Under the pieces are notes generated by a model. The model did no database searches, had not been told where the DNA came from, and saw only the letters and a program-made list of their open reading frames with translations. From Cladosporium sp. IMV 00045 (Eukaryota > Ascomycota > Dothideomycetes > Cladosporiales > Cladosporiaceae), in assembly GCA_001931905.2 (NCBI GenBank), contig MSJI02000144.1, positions 1-56,456 on the forward strand: 56,456 bases of DNA, written 5' to 3'. Of this stretch, positions 21,971 to 34,231 are shown piece by piece (the stretch's first letter is position 1; every line of letters starts with the position of its first letter). The translations under genes were made by a program, and so were the position numbers.

Positions 21971-24059
21971 CTACTCTCTCTTCGGGTGGATCTTCTTGGT
22001 GACCTGGTTTTGCTTGCCGGCAGAGCGGACGAGGGAGATGAAGAAGGATGTCTTCTCCTTGCCAGCGACGCGCTTCTTGAACATCTGAACTAGTTCCGAA
22101 ATGGCAATGCCCTCCTCTGGAATTGCGGCCTTGACTTCTTCGAGAGTCGGCAGGGGGAGGGGATCGGGCGAGCCAGCACGCGATCCAGACGGGGTGCCGG
22201 AGGGAGTGCCGTCGCGAGGAGAGCCGGGCTGGGACTTGAGGCGAAGTTTCTGTGATGGGCGGGCAGCGCGTGAAGTGTCGGTTTCGCTGCCTGATCCATA
22301 GCCTGTGTGGCGGGATTTGGCTGCGTCGGCTAGGAATTGTTAGAATATTACGATAAGATACAGGGTGATTAAAATTGTACTCACGAGAAAGAGAACCATT
22401 CGGTGCGTTGGGTGACATGGCTCTGCCATTGGTCTTTGCCTTCTTCCTGGACTCCGTGCCGCTTGCATCCGAGAGGTTGGGCGAACCCGGTCTCTTCAAG
22501 TTTGCAGCCAAAGCGGCGTTTGAGCGAGAAGGATCCTTCTTCTCCGAGCGACCAGAAGGTGTGTTTGTGCCTTTAGTGGAAGCGCCAGACTTGTCGCCAT
22601 TCGCCTGAGCAGCCTTGCGTTCTTCTTCTTCCTTTTGTTCTGCCTCGAGCCTCTCACGCTCCTCGTCAGAGTCTTCGTCCTCGCTAGACTCAGAGTAAGG
22701 GTTCTCCTCGGAATCGTCTTCGTACTCGTATTTGCGTTCCTTCTTGATGAGCTGCTTTTTCATACGCTTCTCGCGCTTCTTCTGCTCCCGCTCCTCCCTT
22801 TTCTGCCTCTCCTCTTCCTCATCGAAGTCCATTTCGGTGTTCTTCAGACCGGGAGCAGAGATGTTTGCACCACGCATCTCTTCGCGAATGCGCTTCTCGA
22901 TGTCCTTAGCCTCATCCGCTTCAATGCCAAAGATCTGTCCTTCGTCATCGTCCTGAAACTCGTCGTTGAATTCGAAGTCCAGGTCATCTCTGTCCGCGTT
23001 ATAGAATTCACCCTCGTCCTTGATTCCAGCGTATCCATTGTCTTCAGCAGCTTGAGCACGCTTCATCGCACTCATCTTCTCGCGCTTGAGCCTAGCATCC
23101 TCCACAGCCTTCTCGTCCTTGAACACCTGTGTACCCTGGAACCAACGAGTCGGCTGGACCTTCGCTTGCATGTACTTCTCCGCCTCCTCTGCACTCATGG
23201 CCGCGAGACGGTTGGTTTGGGTGAATTTGTACCAACGCTCAATTGGCGTCATAGTGAAGATGGCATGGTTCGGATCAACGGTCAACAATACGCTTGAGTT
23301 CGACATGGGCTCCTGGTAAGTACCGATCCAAGTATTCTTATTCTCGAAGTCTTCCAGGTGCCACGGCTTAGTCTCCTCGTAACGAAGTTGGGCGGCTTTT
23401 TGTTGCTTGGGGTTGTTCTCGTTGTAGTATACGTCCTCAACGCTCTTCTGGTTCTTCTTCTTGCCTTGTGCTTTCTTAGGTACTGTGCCAGTCGGTGCAA
23501 TCAGAGCTTGATTTGCCTCGCGCTCTGCCTGACGCTCGGCGCGGCGCGCGTTGTACAGTTCTCTTTCCTTGTCATCAATTCCTGGAGGCGGCTCGACAGG
23601 CTCTCCAAGGTCTTGCTTGTCTCGTGCATAACGGCGGTGCAGACGGACGGGTCGAGTGAATTGGCTTGCGTCATACGGATCGATCACCGGCGGCTTTTCG
23701 TTTGCATCTACGCGAGTGCTGAATTTGAACCCGTGATAGCGCATACCATCCTCTATGTCTTTCTTGCTGATATAAACCCCATACTCCGTGAACTTAGGCT
23801 CGGGCGCTGCTGGAGGAGCTGTAGTCGTGGCGGCTGCATTTGCGGCTTGAATTGGCTGTTGCTGTCCTGGAGCTCCTTGTGTGGCAGGCACTGTCGAACC
23901 AGGTCTTTGCGCAGTAACAGGCCTCTTCGCGACAGGCCTCTTCTTCTCTACGAATGCGCTCGGCGCGGGTCTTCTTCTGCGGACTAGCGCCGGACCGCCG
24001 GTGTTCGGAGTAGTTGAATTGGGGCCTGATGGCGGCGTAGGCGCGGCGGAGTTGCTCAT
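21971..24059 (-). CDS. TFG1: Transcription initiation factor IIF, alpha subunit (RAP74/Tfg1)
   Basis: This is the large subunit of TFIIF, which binds RNA polymerase II and helps preinitiation-complex assembly and elongation. Predicted exons are 22385-24059 and 21971-22329, giving 677 aa; the 55-nt intron has GTGAGT and CCTAG ends. After a Pro/Ala-rich start, the dimerisation domain runs from about residue 85 (TEYGVYISKKDIEDGMRYHG) to about 290 (PTRWFQGTQVF). A highly charged acidic/Lys-rich middle follows (SEENPYSESSEDEDSDEERE). The C-terminal winged helix is in exon 2 (IAISELVQMFKKRV, ending KKIHPKRE). Ignoring the intron gives a false 707-aa product lacking that domain. The gene is divergent from the nucleotidyltransferase gene. 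Confidence 0.93.
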
Positions 24060-24712
24060 TGTGATAGTCTGCGGCGATCAAAGTGTGGTATTGCACTGAA
24101 GTATTGGATTGGTATAAGGCGCGAGGACTTCGTCAACCAGCTGCCGGAAGCTGCGTGCAGTGGCACGGCTGTTGATGAAGCTCGCGCGGTATCAGAGGTA
24201 CACGGTGAATTAGCAAAGCTGAAAGAGACGTGATGGTGTGGCACAGGTGTTGTCGCGGTTCGCTGATGAGGGAGAAAGCAATTGAGGTTGGTAGGTAGGT
24301 ATACGAGCGCAAGACAAGCAACGCTGGAAGTCAGAGACGCCTTGCATTGCAGGCAGTGACGCTTGTGCTGCTAACTTAGAGTTTAGACTAGCGGCAAGGT
24401 CCGCCTCCCCGCAGCATCCCTGCCGATGGTGGCATCTTAAAGCAAACCGATTCACTGACCACCGTCCTATACAGTGCCACGACGCTTGCATTAGGCACGC
24501 GGATTTCTTTCACTTCTTCTTCGTTCATCATCGCGAATGGCTCTTTCTTGAGTGTATTTCGAACGGATTTCATCCTACGCAGCTGTCACTCACAAGCTCG
24601 ATCCAGCAGACCTCAGTGTTGACTCAATTATCGATCCTGTTTCGCAGCATTCACAGCCGATCGTTTGAACCATACGACAGGGTCTCGAAAAGCTGTGGCT
24701 AAGATTGCAAAG
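24060..24712. promoter_or_regulatory. Divergent intergenic region, TFIIF alpha / poly(A) polymerase
   Basis: This 653-nt gap between divergent starts should hold both promoters. No distinctive binding site or coding frame is seen. Confidence 0.45.
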
Positions 24713-27124
24713 ATGAGCGGCAATATGGCTCAATCCACCAATGGACTAGAGGATCAAGTCAGGAACATGATTCTGTCTGGCTCTCCCTCGCAACAACAAA
24801 GTCCACAGCAACAATCGACACCCAACGTACCTTTGCCTCCAGCCGCTACTCACGTCGCGGCATCTCAAAATCAGTACTCTTATGGATTCAATGCACGCAT
24901 TCAAACCGACCACCAATCGCTCGGTCAGCAATACCCGCAGCCTCAACAGCCTCCTTACGGTCGTGGATATGGGTCAAATCGTCATCATCAGGCGCAGTCC
25001 GCACACGCACACGCTTTCGCCGCCAATGGACCGCAGTATCGCCCCAACTTCCAGCAACAAGGCTTCAACCAGGGATTTTCCAATCGGGGCCGGGGTAGAC
25101 CTTACTCCCATCCGCAGCAACCTCGGCAGAATTATCAACAACATCAACCCGTCGATCCAAACACATTTGGTCGTGGAAGAGGAGCTGGAAATTTCCCGCC
25201 TCCACAGCAGCGGCGCCAGCTGTACCAACCTGTCGATCGACTCCCACCACGTGGCATGGTCCAGGCACACCAGTATGCTGCCCAGAGCCAGTACCTCGAT
25301 TCCATCGCCACCAGAGAGATCCCCATCCTCGAAATGAGCCAGAATGAGCGCGACGAAAAGGATGCCTTCCGGAAGGAGCTCGAGAAAGTTTGCCAGGAGG
25401 TTTGTGCAACGGACCCTGAGCGCCTTCCAAAAGTCTCCATTGAAGGATTCGGCAGCTTCGAGTCAGGTTTCGCTACGGCTGGCTCAGATATGGATCTGGT
25501 TCTTGTGGTGCAGGGAAGCGACCCTACTGCCACATGCTTTTCTCCATTGGAAGAAGATCTACCTCGATCGCTCGAGAGACGGTTGCTCGACATGGGCTAC
25601 GGCGCTCACCTTCTCACACGAACACGAGTGCCGATCATCAAAGTATGCCAGGCTCCGAGCCCAAGTTTGTTGAGCAAACTACGCGAGGAGCGTGAGAAGT
25701 GGGACTTCCTTGATAGAGACAAGAAGTATCCCCATCTCAAGAAAGACGAAGATGAGCACGATGAGGAAAAACTTGCCCTCGAATCAGAGCACCAGGGTAT
25801 CGATGCTAACGGAAGCATGGCGGAACCTGCAGAGAAAACAACCGATGACGCCGCAGAAGTGCCTGCCTCAGCCGGTAACAGCGAGTCTCCCGCCGCAGAG
25901 ACCACCACTGATATCTCGCCTGCAGCAACGGATGCAGAGACAAAATCTTCGACAGACACAGCAAAGGACGATGAAGCAGCTCAAAAGCCCAAGCGTGATC
26001 CCTGGACCCGCGAGCGCAAAGCAGGACCCCTGGACTTTCCTAAGTCAGGCGTTGGCATCCAAACTGACATCAACTTCTTCAATCCTCTCGGCATTCACAA
26101 CACGCAGATGCTGCGCTGTTACTCTCTCTGCGACCCACGTGTCCGCCCGATGATTCTCTTTGTCAAGTCATGGGTCAAGCGTCGTAAAATCAACAGCTCC
26201 TACTCTGGTACCCTTTCGAGCTACGGCTTCGTGCTGATGGCACTGCACTACCTGACGAACGTCGCGAACCCGCCCGTGTTGCCAAACTTGCAGCAACCGT
26301 GGAGACCCCATGATCGATTCACCCAACAAGGTGTCGACCGCGCTGAGATCGAGGGCTGGGAGGTTGATTTCTGGCGCCGCGAGGATGAGATCAAAGAAGC
26401 TGCGCAACACGGAGTCCTGACCAGGAACAAGGAGTCACTCGGAGCCCTCCTGGCGGGCTTCTTCCAATATTACTCTTCGCAGGGAGGCCAGCCGTCTTTC
26501 CACTGGATGCAGCAGGTGCTCTCTCTGCGTTCCCCTGGAGGCCTTCTCACCAAAGAAGAGAAGGGTTGGGTTAAAGCTGTCACAGAACAAGGTGCAGGCA
26601 AACAGGTGCAGCACCGCTACCTGTTCTGCATCGAGGATCCCTTCGAACAGACACACAACGTTGCACGCACAGTTACCCACAACGGCATTGTCGCCATCCG
26701 GGACGAATTCAGACGCGCGCATAGAATTCTGCGTGCGATCGGCAATGGCTACCCACCCGTAGATGGCGAGCTGTTCGACCTACTCGTCGAAGACGACACA
26801 CTTGATCCTTCGAAGGTTGACTGGAACCCTGGCGCTGTTGGCCAGCAAAGCCAGCCATCAAACCATCACCGTCAACCTGCTCATCCGCCCCGACAGGGGC
26901 AAGCGCCTGCCCACCAAAAGGCTCTCAACGTTACAGACACCGATGCCTTCCCATCGCTAGGCGCTCCGAAACCGAAGCAGAACGCTAGGCCGGCAAGGCC
27001 TGCAGGCACGAAGAAGAAGCCAGACGCGGTTGAGGCTGGTGAGATCTCGGGTGACAAGGCCAAGGCCTACCTCGAGGATTTGAAACGCCAGAAGGCCGAA
27101 GAGGCTGCCAATACTACGGCTTAG
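24713..27124 (+). CDS. Non-canonical poly(A)/poly(U) RNA polymerase (Cid1/Cid13 family)
   Basis: This is a template-independent RNA nucleotidyltransferase of the DNA-polymerase-beta fold, 803 aa, single exon. The start is ATG 24713; the open frame upstream has no earlier ATG. Residues 1-200 are Gln/Pro/Gly-rich with RGRGR elements, suggestive of an RNA-binding or condensate-forming tail. The catalytic motif is GSFESGFATAGSDMDL, with D259 and D261; the third Asp is D452 in GVGIQTDINF. A charged, low-complexity insert of about 120 residues (324-444) separates them. The PAP-associated domain follows (NVARTVTHNGIVAIRDEFRRA). The C-terminus is low complexity. Cytoplasmic Cid13/Cid1-like tailing is the likeliest role. 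Confidence 0.88.
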   Translation: MSGNMAQSTNGLEDQVRNMILSGSPSQQQSPQQQSTPNVPLPPAATHVAASQNQYSYGFNARIQTDHQSLGQQYPQPQQPPYGRGYGSNRHHQAQSAHAHAFAANGPQYRPNFQQQGFNQGFSNRGRGRPYSHPQQPRQNYQQHQPVDPNTFGRGRGAGNFPPPQQRRQLYQPVDRLPPRGMVQAHQYAAQSQYLDSIATREIPILEMSQNERDEKDAFRKELEKVCQEVCATDPERLPKVSIEGFGSFESGFATAGSDMDLVLVVQGSDPTATCFSPLEEDLPRSLERRLLDMGYGAHLLTRTRVPIIKVCQAPSPSLLSKLREEREKWDFLDRDKKYPHLKKDEDEHDEEKLALESEHQGIDANGSMAEPAEKTTDDAAEVPASAGNSESPAAETTTDISPAATDAETKSSTDTAKDDEAAQKPKRDPWTRERKAGPLDFPKSGVGIQTDINFFNPLGIHNTQMLRCYSLCDPRVRPMILFVKSWVKRRKINSSYSGTLSSYGFVLMALHYLTNVANPPVLPNLQQPWRPHDRFTQQGVDRAEIEGWEVDFWRREDEIKEAAQHGVLTRNKESLGALLAGFFQYYSSQGGQPSFHWMQQVLSLRSPGGLLTKEEKGWVKAVTEQGAGKQVQHRYLFCIEDPFEQTHNVARTVTHNGIVAIRDEFRRAHRILRAIGNGYPPVDGELFDLLVEDDTLDPSKVDWNPGAVGQQSQPSNHHRQPAHPPRQGQAPAHQKALNVTDTDAFPSLGAPKPKQNARPARPAGTKKKPDAVEAGEISGDKAKAYLEDLKRQKAEEAANTTA

Positions 27125-27308
27125 AGTGCTGCCGAAGATTCTCTGGCGTCGTAGATGTACGTTATACGAGTAAAAGGAACATAATTAGCAAATCATGGTG
27201 ACTGGGAGAAAATTCCGCGAAGTAATACGAGATTCAATGCGAAAAGTCAACAAAAACCCATGAATAGCTTTTCTATAGCAAGCAAATCATCAATGCCCAT
27301 AAATCCTC

Positions 27309-28623
27309 CTAAACAACCTCAACCATCTGCTGCTCCTCATCCACCGACGTCCCATCCGTCAACTCCCTCATCTTCTTCTCATCGCTCCTCTCCTCGCCCG
27401 GCTCACCCCTCATAATCGTCTGCACGATCCTATCAGCATTCTGCCTCACATCCTCATCCTCATGATGAGAGTGCAACTCCCTCAGAATCGGATAAAGCTT
27501 GATCTCCCTAAACTTCTCCCTCGCCTCGCGCGTCCCACACAGCAGCAGCAAAGTCTCCAAATGTGTGATGACGATATCCGCCTGCGGCTCGCGCGCCTTG
27601 TCCGGGTCGAGCAGCTGGCACTCGTCCAGCATGCCTTCGGTGTCTTCGTCGCTGTACTCCTCGTTGCCCATGAGGGGGAGGAGGAGGTAGGGCAGGAGAT
27701 TGGCGCCTTGCTCCGCGTCGGAGGCGAGAAGTTTGCCGTGCGCGGGAACGTCGAAGGCGCAGTTCTTGATCGTGTTGGCGACGCCGCGTCGGCGGATGGT
27801 CGATTTGTGTTCGGTGAAGACGAGCATTTTCGTCACGGGCACGATGTCGCTGTCTTCCTTGCGGGGGGTGAGGAAGTGAGCGCGTCCGGAGGCGTGTTTG
27901 GCTAGGTCCGCGAAGAGGTAGGATAGGTAGTCGTAGTCGGCTTTGGCGTTGTAGCTGCCGTCGGCGCCTTTGACGAAGCAGTCTAGGAGTTGGTCGATGG
28001 CGATGGGGGAGGTGGAGAGGTTCTTGGGAACATCGCGCTTGAAGGTGAGGAGTTTGGTGATGTTGGGTGATTTGGCGAGGTTGGCGAGGAGCATGCAGTG
28101 GAGGTTGCAGTTGGCGTTGGTTTGGTCCTGAAGAGGGTGGTTAGTGAATTGATTTGGATGTGGCGAATGCGATGAGGAAAAATGGGAGGGATTGCTTTCT
28201 TAACTTACAGTCACCCTGCGCAGCAGATCCTCAAGGAACTTGTCATCGTCGATCAAACAGCTGACGACCTCCTCATCGTCGGACACGTTGATGAGCATAG
28301 TGAGGGCATTTTTTGAGATGGGCGTGTAATCCTTGATCAAAAGTTTGAGGTCGACGATGGGTTCCAGGTGGTTGTATTTGAAAAGACTGGGTTGGGCGGT
28401 ACTGTAGCCAACAAGGTTCTCGGCGGCTGTGACGATGAATCAGATTCAGTTTCCTTTTGTGATATTAGGTCTTGTGAATATTAATATACCAATTTGACGG
28501 ATTTCAGTGTTGCCGTGGTGGAGGAACTCGACGAGCTGCGATGATATTAGCCAGAGGATCACGACAGGCGACATGGTAAAATCATATATATAATGCACTC
28601 ACCTCCTCAAGTTCTGTAGGCAT
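27309..28623 (-). CDS. HGH1: HGH1 homologue (FAM203), eEF2-folding chaperone
   Basis: This is an armadillo-like helical protein which in yeast helps eEF2 fold with Hsp90/TRiC. Predicted exons are 28603-28623, 28490-28535, 28209-28426 and 27309-28127, giving 367 aa. The N-terminal DUF383-type region contains ALTMLINVSDDEEV, and NCNLHCMLLANLAKS continues the armadillo array. The C-terminal DUF384-type region contains HLETLLLLCGTREARE and YPILRELHSHHEDEDVRQ. The first exon is only 21 nt (MPTELEE) and the second 46 nt. All donors are GTGAGT, GTATAT or GTAAGT. Family length is about 370-390 aa, so it is complete. Its start lies 367 nt from that of the divergent golgin gene. Confidence 0.9.
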
Positions 28624-28990
28624 TTTTGCTGAAATTGTACAGTATATTGTATGTATACAACAATGAGCAGTATCGACTCAGACAGCCAGCGCCTGTGCAC
28701 GAAATTTATGGTTTCGTCAGATGAAGATGAATTCGGACCCCAGACGAACGAATGAACGGGTCAGCCTCGTCAGCCAAATCGGTCAGATCGGCAGCGCGGC
28801 CCTGCAGATGTGACCAGCCGGTTGTTGTACTGCATCTACCTATTGCACTACTTTACACGATCCCGTCTTTGCTGTATTGTTTGCACCGCTCTCTACCGGT
28901 CATACCGGCCATGCTTGTACTAGTCCCCTCATGATTTCATACTGCGATCCTTTCAGCACTTTGTACAAGTAGACACGAAGAGACGCAATC
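28624..28990. promoter_or_regulatory. Compact divergent promoter, HGH1 / golgin
   Basis: Only 367 nt separate the two start codons, so the promoters probably overlap. No clear factor site is seen. Confidence 0.5.
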
Positions 28991-31900
28991 ATGTTCCAGG
29001 TAAGTCGAGCCATTCGCGCCTGCAGTCGAAATACTCTGTTCATACATGAAAGAATCGCATACTGACCTAAATTTTTCGCAACCACAGCGTATCAAGAATT
29101 TCAACATCGACAACTTCCTCGACGGCAAGATTGCGGAAGAGCAGGCGCGACAGGGAGGAGCACAGCAAGGCGCCGCAGCCGCCCCTAAACGGTCTTCCAG
29201 CAATGCCGGCCCACGACGAGGCAGTGGGAGGACAGACTCCCCTGCGAGAAAGGCAGGGAGCCGACTGAGAGTACCCGAAGGCGACGGCGCCATCGCCAAA
29301 GCGCCCGATCCCGAAGAGTTTGTGATTGGCGACGATGGATCAGACATCTCGAGGACGGCGACTCCCAAGCCCGTGAAAGAGGAAGGCGATGCGACGGCGA
29401 CCTCCAAAGAGGGCGAACAAAGTGAGGCCAAAAAGGAAGAGGGCGAGGAGAAGTCCCCGACAGAGAAGGGGAAAGAAAAGGCCCAAGACAATGAGCTCCC
29501 CGAGGCTGTGCAGCAGAAGCTCGCGCGACTCGAGAGCCTGACATCCAAATACAAAGGTATGCTGCGCCGGAACCCGCTGCACCGCGATTGCCACATTTTT
29601 TTTACTCACAGAACGCGCTTTGTACAGAACTTCTGCGAAACTACCGCGCGGCGCACGCCCGCGTGGCTCAAACCGAGGCTTTCGAAGCGACCCTGCGAGA
29701 ACATACGCCGCTGGCGAATGTCAGTGATCCCGGCGCTCTGGTGGAATTCTTGAACCAGCGCAGTCTGCAGAGTGAGATGGTCATGGAGGAGCTGAAGCGC
29801 ATTACGGGCGAGCATAGGGATACCGTCAAGGAGCGGGATGAGTTGAAAACCAAGCTCGAGGAGGCGGAGAAGAAGGCCAAAGAATCGTTTGATGATGCTG
29901 CTGGGCTGCGCAAGGAACGCGAGGAGCAAGCTAGGGCAAAGAGCGCGGAGGGCACAAACGGAAAGTCGAGCTCTGATCCCTTGGGCGCAGACGTTGTCAA
30001 CGATAAGGCTCTGCCACCTGCACCTGGAAGCGACGAGAAAGATGAGTCGAGTGAGAACAAGGACGACACTTTCTTCGATTACGACAACGATCTGGAAGCG
30101 CAAGTGAAGAAGCACGAAGAAGAGATCAAACAGCAGCGCGACTCTATCAACCGACTTGAGACTGAGAATACCACCGTGCGCCAGGACCTCGAAACTGCTC
30201 GCCAAGAGCTCGTAGACTCGAAGAACGCGCTCTCGACTCGCGACGGCGAGGTTGAAAGTGTGCGGAAGGAGCTCAAAGAAGCCAAGCAGCAGGTCAGCGA
30301 ACTCGAGAAGTCCTGTGAGTCTACAAAGGAGGAGCTTGAGCAAGCCAAGAAGAATCTTGTCGCTGCAGAGGCGAAGCGCGAGACCATGCAGACTAGCCTC
30401 AAGGAATCTCAGGAAAGCTTGAGCGCGAAGAGTAAGGAGCTTGAAGAAAAGGCTGCGGCTGCCGAACAGAACCTGAAGAAGTACCAAGCGGAACACGAGA
30501 GGACCGCAAAGGCTGGAAGATCCGGTAGCGAACAAGACCAGAAACGGATGAAGACTTACCAGGATGTCATCGAGAAGCTTCGCACGCAGCTGAAGGAGAT
30601 GGAAGACGAGAAGCAGTCTGTCGAGAGCAAGGTCAACGACCTGAATCTCCAGATCAACATCCTCGAGTCCGAAGCCAGCTCCTCGCAGGAGATCATCCGC
30701 AGTCTCAGGACATCGGAGACGAGCGCGAAGTCTCGCGCTCAGACGTTCGAGAGCGAGCTCAAACTCGCATCGACGGCACGCGACGAGGCGCAGAACTTGC
30801 TGGCAACGAAGAAGGGTCACGAGTCGGCTGTGGCCAGCCTGAGGAGCCAGCTGAAGCGCGCAAATGACGATCGCGATGCTGCCTACCAGATGATTATCGA
30901 CTGTGGAAAGTGCGTATCACCGGCCGAGGAAAGTAAGAATCCTGCCCCCAAGACCGAAACTGACTATGTCAGCATGCATCAAACGCAATCCGAGGGCAAG
31001 CCAGACGACGCCGAGGCTACCGAGACTGCACCCGCTACGGGAGCCAGCACACCAACTGTCGAGGCCGGAGAGCCAGCAACTGGCGATGCAAAGAAAAAGA
31101 AGAAGAAAAAGTCCAAGGCGAAGAAGAAGGGCGCTGCTACTGTTGAGGATGGCGCGCAGGCCTCCACCGAACAGCCTGCCACCACGCCGGCTTCGTCGAC
31201 TGCCAAGCAGTCTACTGTCGCTGATCTTGTCGCCGAGCCCGAAAAGGCTCGCGATATTCTGAAGGACTTGAATCCTACTTCAATCGCCAACGTGCTTGCG
31301 GGCTTTAGCAAGCACCGCGAGGAGCATGGGAACCAAGAAGATGAGCAGGACGCCACACGACAGCACCTCGAAGACTTGGTCGAAGAGCACCGACAGACGA
31401 TAAAGAACCACGAGGTCGTTATTCAAGCGCGCACTGAAACCATTGAAGAGCTCCAAGGCGAGATCAAGCGCAAAGACGAGACGATCGACAAGCTCAACAT
31501 CCAAATCCGGGAGTCTGATGTTGACGATCTTCGCACTGAAGTCGAGGAGAACAAGGAGCAGCTTTTGGAACTTGGCAAGCAGGCCACAGATGCGAAGCAC
31601 GAGCTTAAGCAAGTCAAGGATGCTAAGCAGAAGCTGCAGGATGAGCTTGATGCTCTTCAGGTTGAGAGCGAAAAATCTGCGAAGGCAGTCAAGGACGCGG
31701 AGAGCCAGCGGGAAGAATTGTCTCAGCGCTGCACCAAGCTTCAACAAGAGATCGTGGAGCTCAAGGAAAGCCAGACCTCGTCGAACACGGCTTCTGCTGA
31801 GGAGCTGCAGGCTACGAAGGAGAAGCTGGAGGCTGCCGAGAAGGAAAAGGAGTCTTTGCAGCTTGCAAAGGAGACGAGCGAGAAGCAGGTCGAAGAGCTC

Positions 31901-33513
31901 AAGGCGCAGCACACCGCTTCTGGCGTGGAGTTGGACGCAAAGCACAAGAAGCTTACTGGCGAGTTTGAAGAGCTCAAGGGTCGTGCATCCTCCCTCGACA
32001 CCGACCTTGCGGCTGCCAACCAGCTCGCCCAGACCCGCTACAAGGATCTCACAGATCTGAAGGAGCACCTGAACAAGGTCCAGCCCGAACTCAAGAAGCT
32101 GCGTGAGGAGTCTGCCGAGTTGAAGACAGTCAAGGTAGACCTAGAGAAGTCTTGCGGGAGCGTCAAGAAGCTCGAATCCAAGGCCAAGGACTTGCGATCG
32201 GAAATTGCAGAGTACAAGTCTCAGGCAACCGAGAAAGACAGCGAGATTGCGAAGCTCAAGGAGCAGGCAAAGAAGAGCGATGAGCGCAGCTCGGCCCTCG
32301 AGGATAGCTACGCCAGCGCGCGCAAAGACCTCGAAGGTAACGAGCGCACTCGTGACGAGGCGATTGAGGCTCGTGAGAAACTGCAGCAGCAGCTGGACAA
32401 GGCTCACCAAGACGCCAAGACGTCGAAAACCTCGCTCGAGGATTTGGAGAAGCAGGCGAAGAAATTGGGCGAGGAAGCAGGCAGCCTCCGCGAGGAGCTT
32501 TCGCTCAAGTCTGCGCAGCAGGAGAGCGCGCAAAGTCTCGTGGATAGCATGCAAGACCAGTCGCGCGAGATGGCCACGCAGATGAAAGAGGCGCGCGAGC
32601 GCTGCGAAAGTCTCGACGAGGAGCTCGCGGACGCGCGCCGTCTGCTCTCCGAGCGCAGCAGGGAGGGTGACACCATGCGACGACTGATGGCCGACGTCGA
32701 GAGTCGCGCTGAAAGCCGTGTGAAAGAGATGCGAGAGCGCCTCGACCTCGCTGTGGAAGAGCGCGACCGCGCCGAAGACGAAGCCAGCACCATCGGCCGA
32801 CGCAAGGCGCGCGAGCTCGAAGACCTCAAAAACCGCCTGCGCGACGCTGAGCGCGACGCCAGCCGGGCGACGGAAGCTCGCTCGGAAGCCGAGAAGAAAG
32901 AGCAGGACTTCAAGGCCAAGCAGGCGGAGCTGGAGCAGCGCGCTGCACAGGCGCAAGAGGAGATCAGCGAGGTGCGCTCCGCCATGGCGCAGCTTCGCGA
33001 CGCTCTGGACGAGGGCGAGAGGCAGGCCCGCGAAGTCGAGCGTGAGAAGCAGGAGCTCCGCCAGAGTGTGTCGGAGCGCGAGGCAAGATTGGAGAAGTTG
33101 CAGAAGTCTTCCAAGGCTATGGCAGAGGAGATGAGGGCTCTCCAGCAGCAGGCTGCGAGCAGCAAGAGACCGCCCCCCGGCGGCAGTATGCAAACTTCCG
33201 CTCGGTCGTCTTTGGACTCGACGAGTCGGGTGGCGAGCCCGACGCCGAGCGCTTTGAATGGCGGAAGGGAGAGCGGTGGGGTCGATTATGTCTATTTGAA
33301 GAATGTGCTGTTGCAATTCTTGGAGACGCCGGAGAAGAAGCATCAGATGCAGTTGGTGCCGGTGTTGGGCATGCTGTTGCAGATGGACAAGTAAGTTTGT
33401 CGCCGCCCTCATGTTATTGTGAGAAAGAGATCAAAGGATGGGTTTACTGACTTTTATTTTCAATTTCTAGGCAAGATCAGCAAAAGTTCGCATCTGCCAT
33501 TTCTGCCCGGTGA
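28991..33513 (+). CDS. IMH1: GRIP-domain golgin (IMH1 type)
   Basis: This is a long coiled-coil tether of the trans-Golgi, recruited by Arl1 through a C-terminal GRIP domain. Predicted exons are 28991-28999, 29088-29556, 29628-33390 and 33471-33513, giving 1427 aa. The first exon encodes only MFQ. The start continues RIKNFNIDNFLDGKIAEEQ. From about residue 170 the protein is almost entirely heptad-like Glu/Lys/Leu coiled coil. It is broken near residues 640-740 by a Pro/Thr/Ala-rich segment with a run of seven lysines. The GRIP domain is YVYLKNVLLQFLETPEKKHQ, with its tail completed by exon 4. The basis for family assignment is the GRIP domain plus architecture. Confidence 0.9.
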
Positions 33514-34231
33514 AGGTGATACGCCTCTTCTCCAACGCGCGGGTGCGCGCTGCCTTTAGGCGGATTGACCTTTCGCTACCGTCGTATGGCGTGTGACAGC
33601 GAATTGGCAACACTGCCTTCGACGCCAGGACTTCTAGTGTCAGCTCGGCCGCTTTCAACGAGAATGTGGTTCCAATTGCAGACACCATCCATGAGGCTCA
33701 ATGCTGAGATTCAACGCTCGCGAACACTGGACACCTCGAGTCAGTCGCATAGCATGCTAACGGCTGTCACTTCCCCAGCAGGGGACGTCAGGCGTGGTAA
33801 TGAACAGCAGCAAAGCAAAAAAGCTTGAAAGTAGACGTAGAAAACCCATGGTCTACACGACGGCTAAATCGACGATCACAAAGCTGGGCTCAGCGGTGGA
33901 GTGCCAGAAAAGCGAAGACGAGATTCGCAAGAAGAGAAGGAAAAGAGAATTCATGTACGTGTAATAATAGCAATGTATCCCAACGCATTGAAGATCAGCC
34001 ATTGCGCAGTGACGGTGGCCCGTTACCTTTCGGCTTTCGACGTCCATATCGTCCGGTCAGATTAAGCATATCACGTTTAACCTTAGGTCAGTCAGTGAAT
34101 AAGGGGTTTTCGTCCGACATTCCCAATCCTTGCCGTCTTCAGTAGTCCCAGCATCCTCGCGACTGCTTTTCGAGTCATTGTCATCTCCTAACCTCGATGA
34201 GGCTTCTATCAACGGATCGCTACAAAGCATA
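33514..34231. other. Convergent intergenic region
   Basis: About 720 nt lie between the stops of the golgin (+) and the Nudix gene (-). Short open frames here have no recognisable features. Presumably both 3' untranslated regions lie here. Confidence 0.45.

Noticed and set aside
29606..33412. Two long minus-strand frames of about 400 codons over the golgin gene
   Set aside because: These are complement frames of a Glu/Lys/Leu coiled-coil gene and read as Leu/Phe/Ser-rich low-complexity sequence. The GRIP-domain product on the plus strand is clear.
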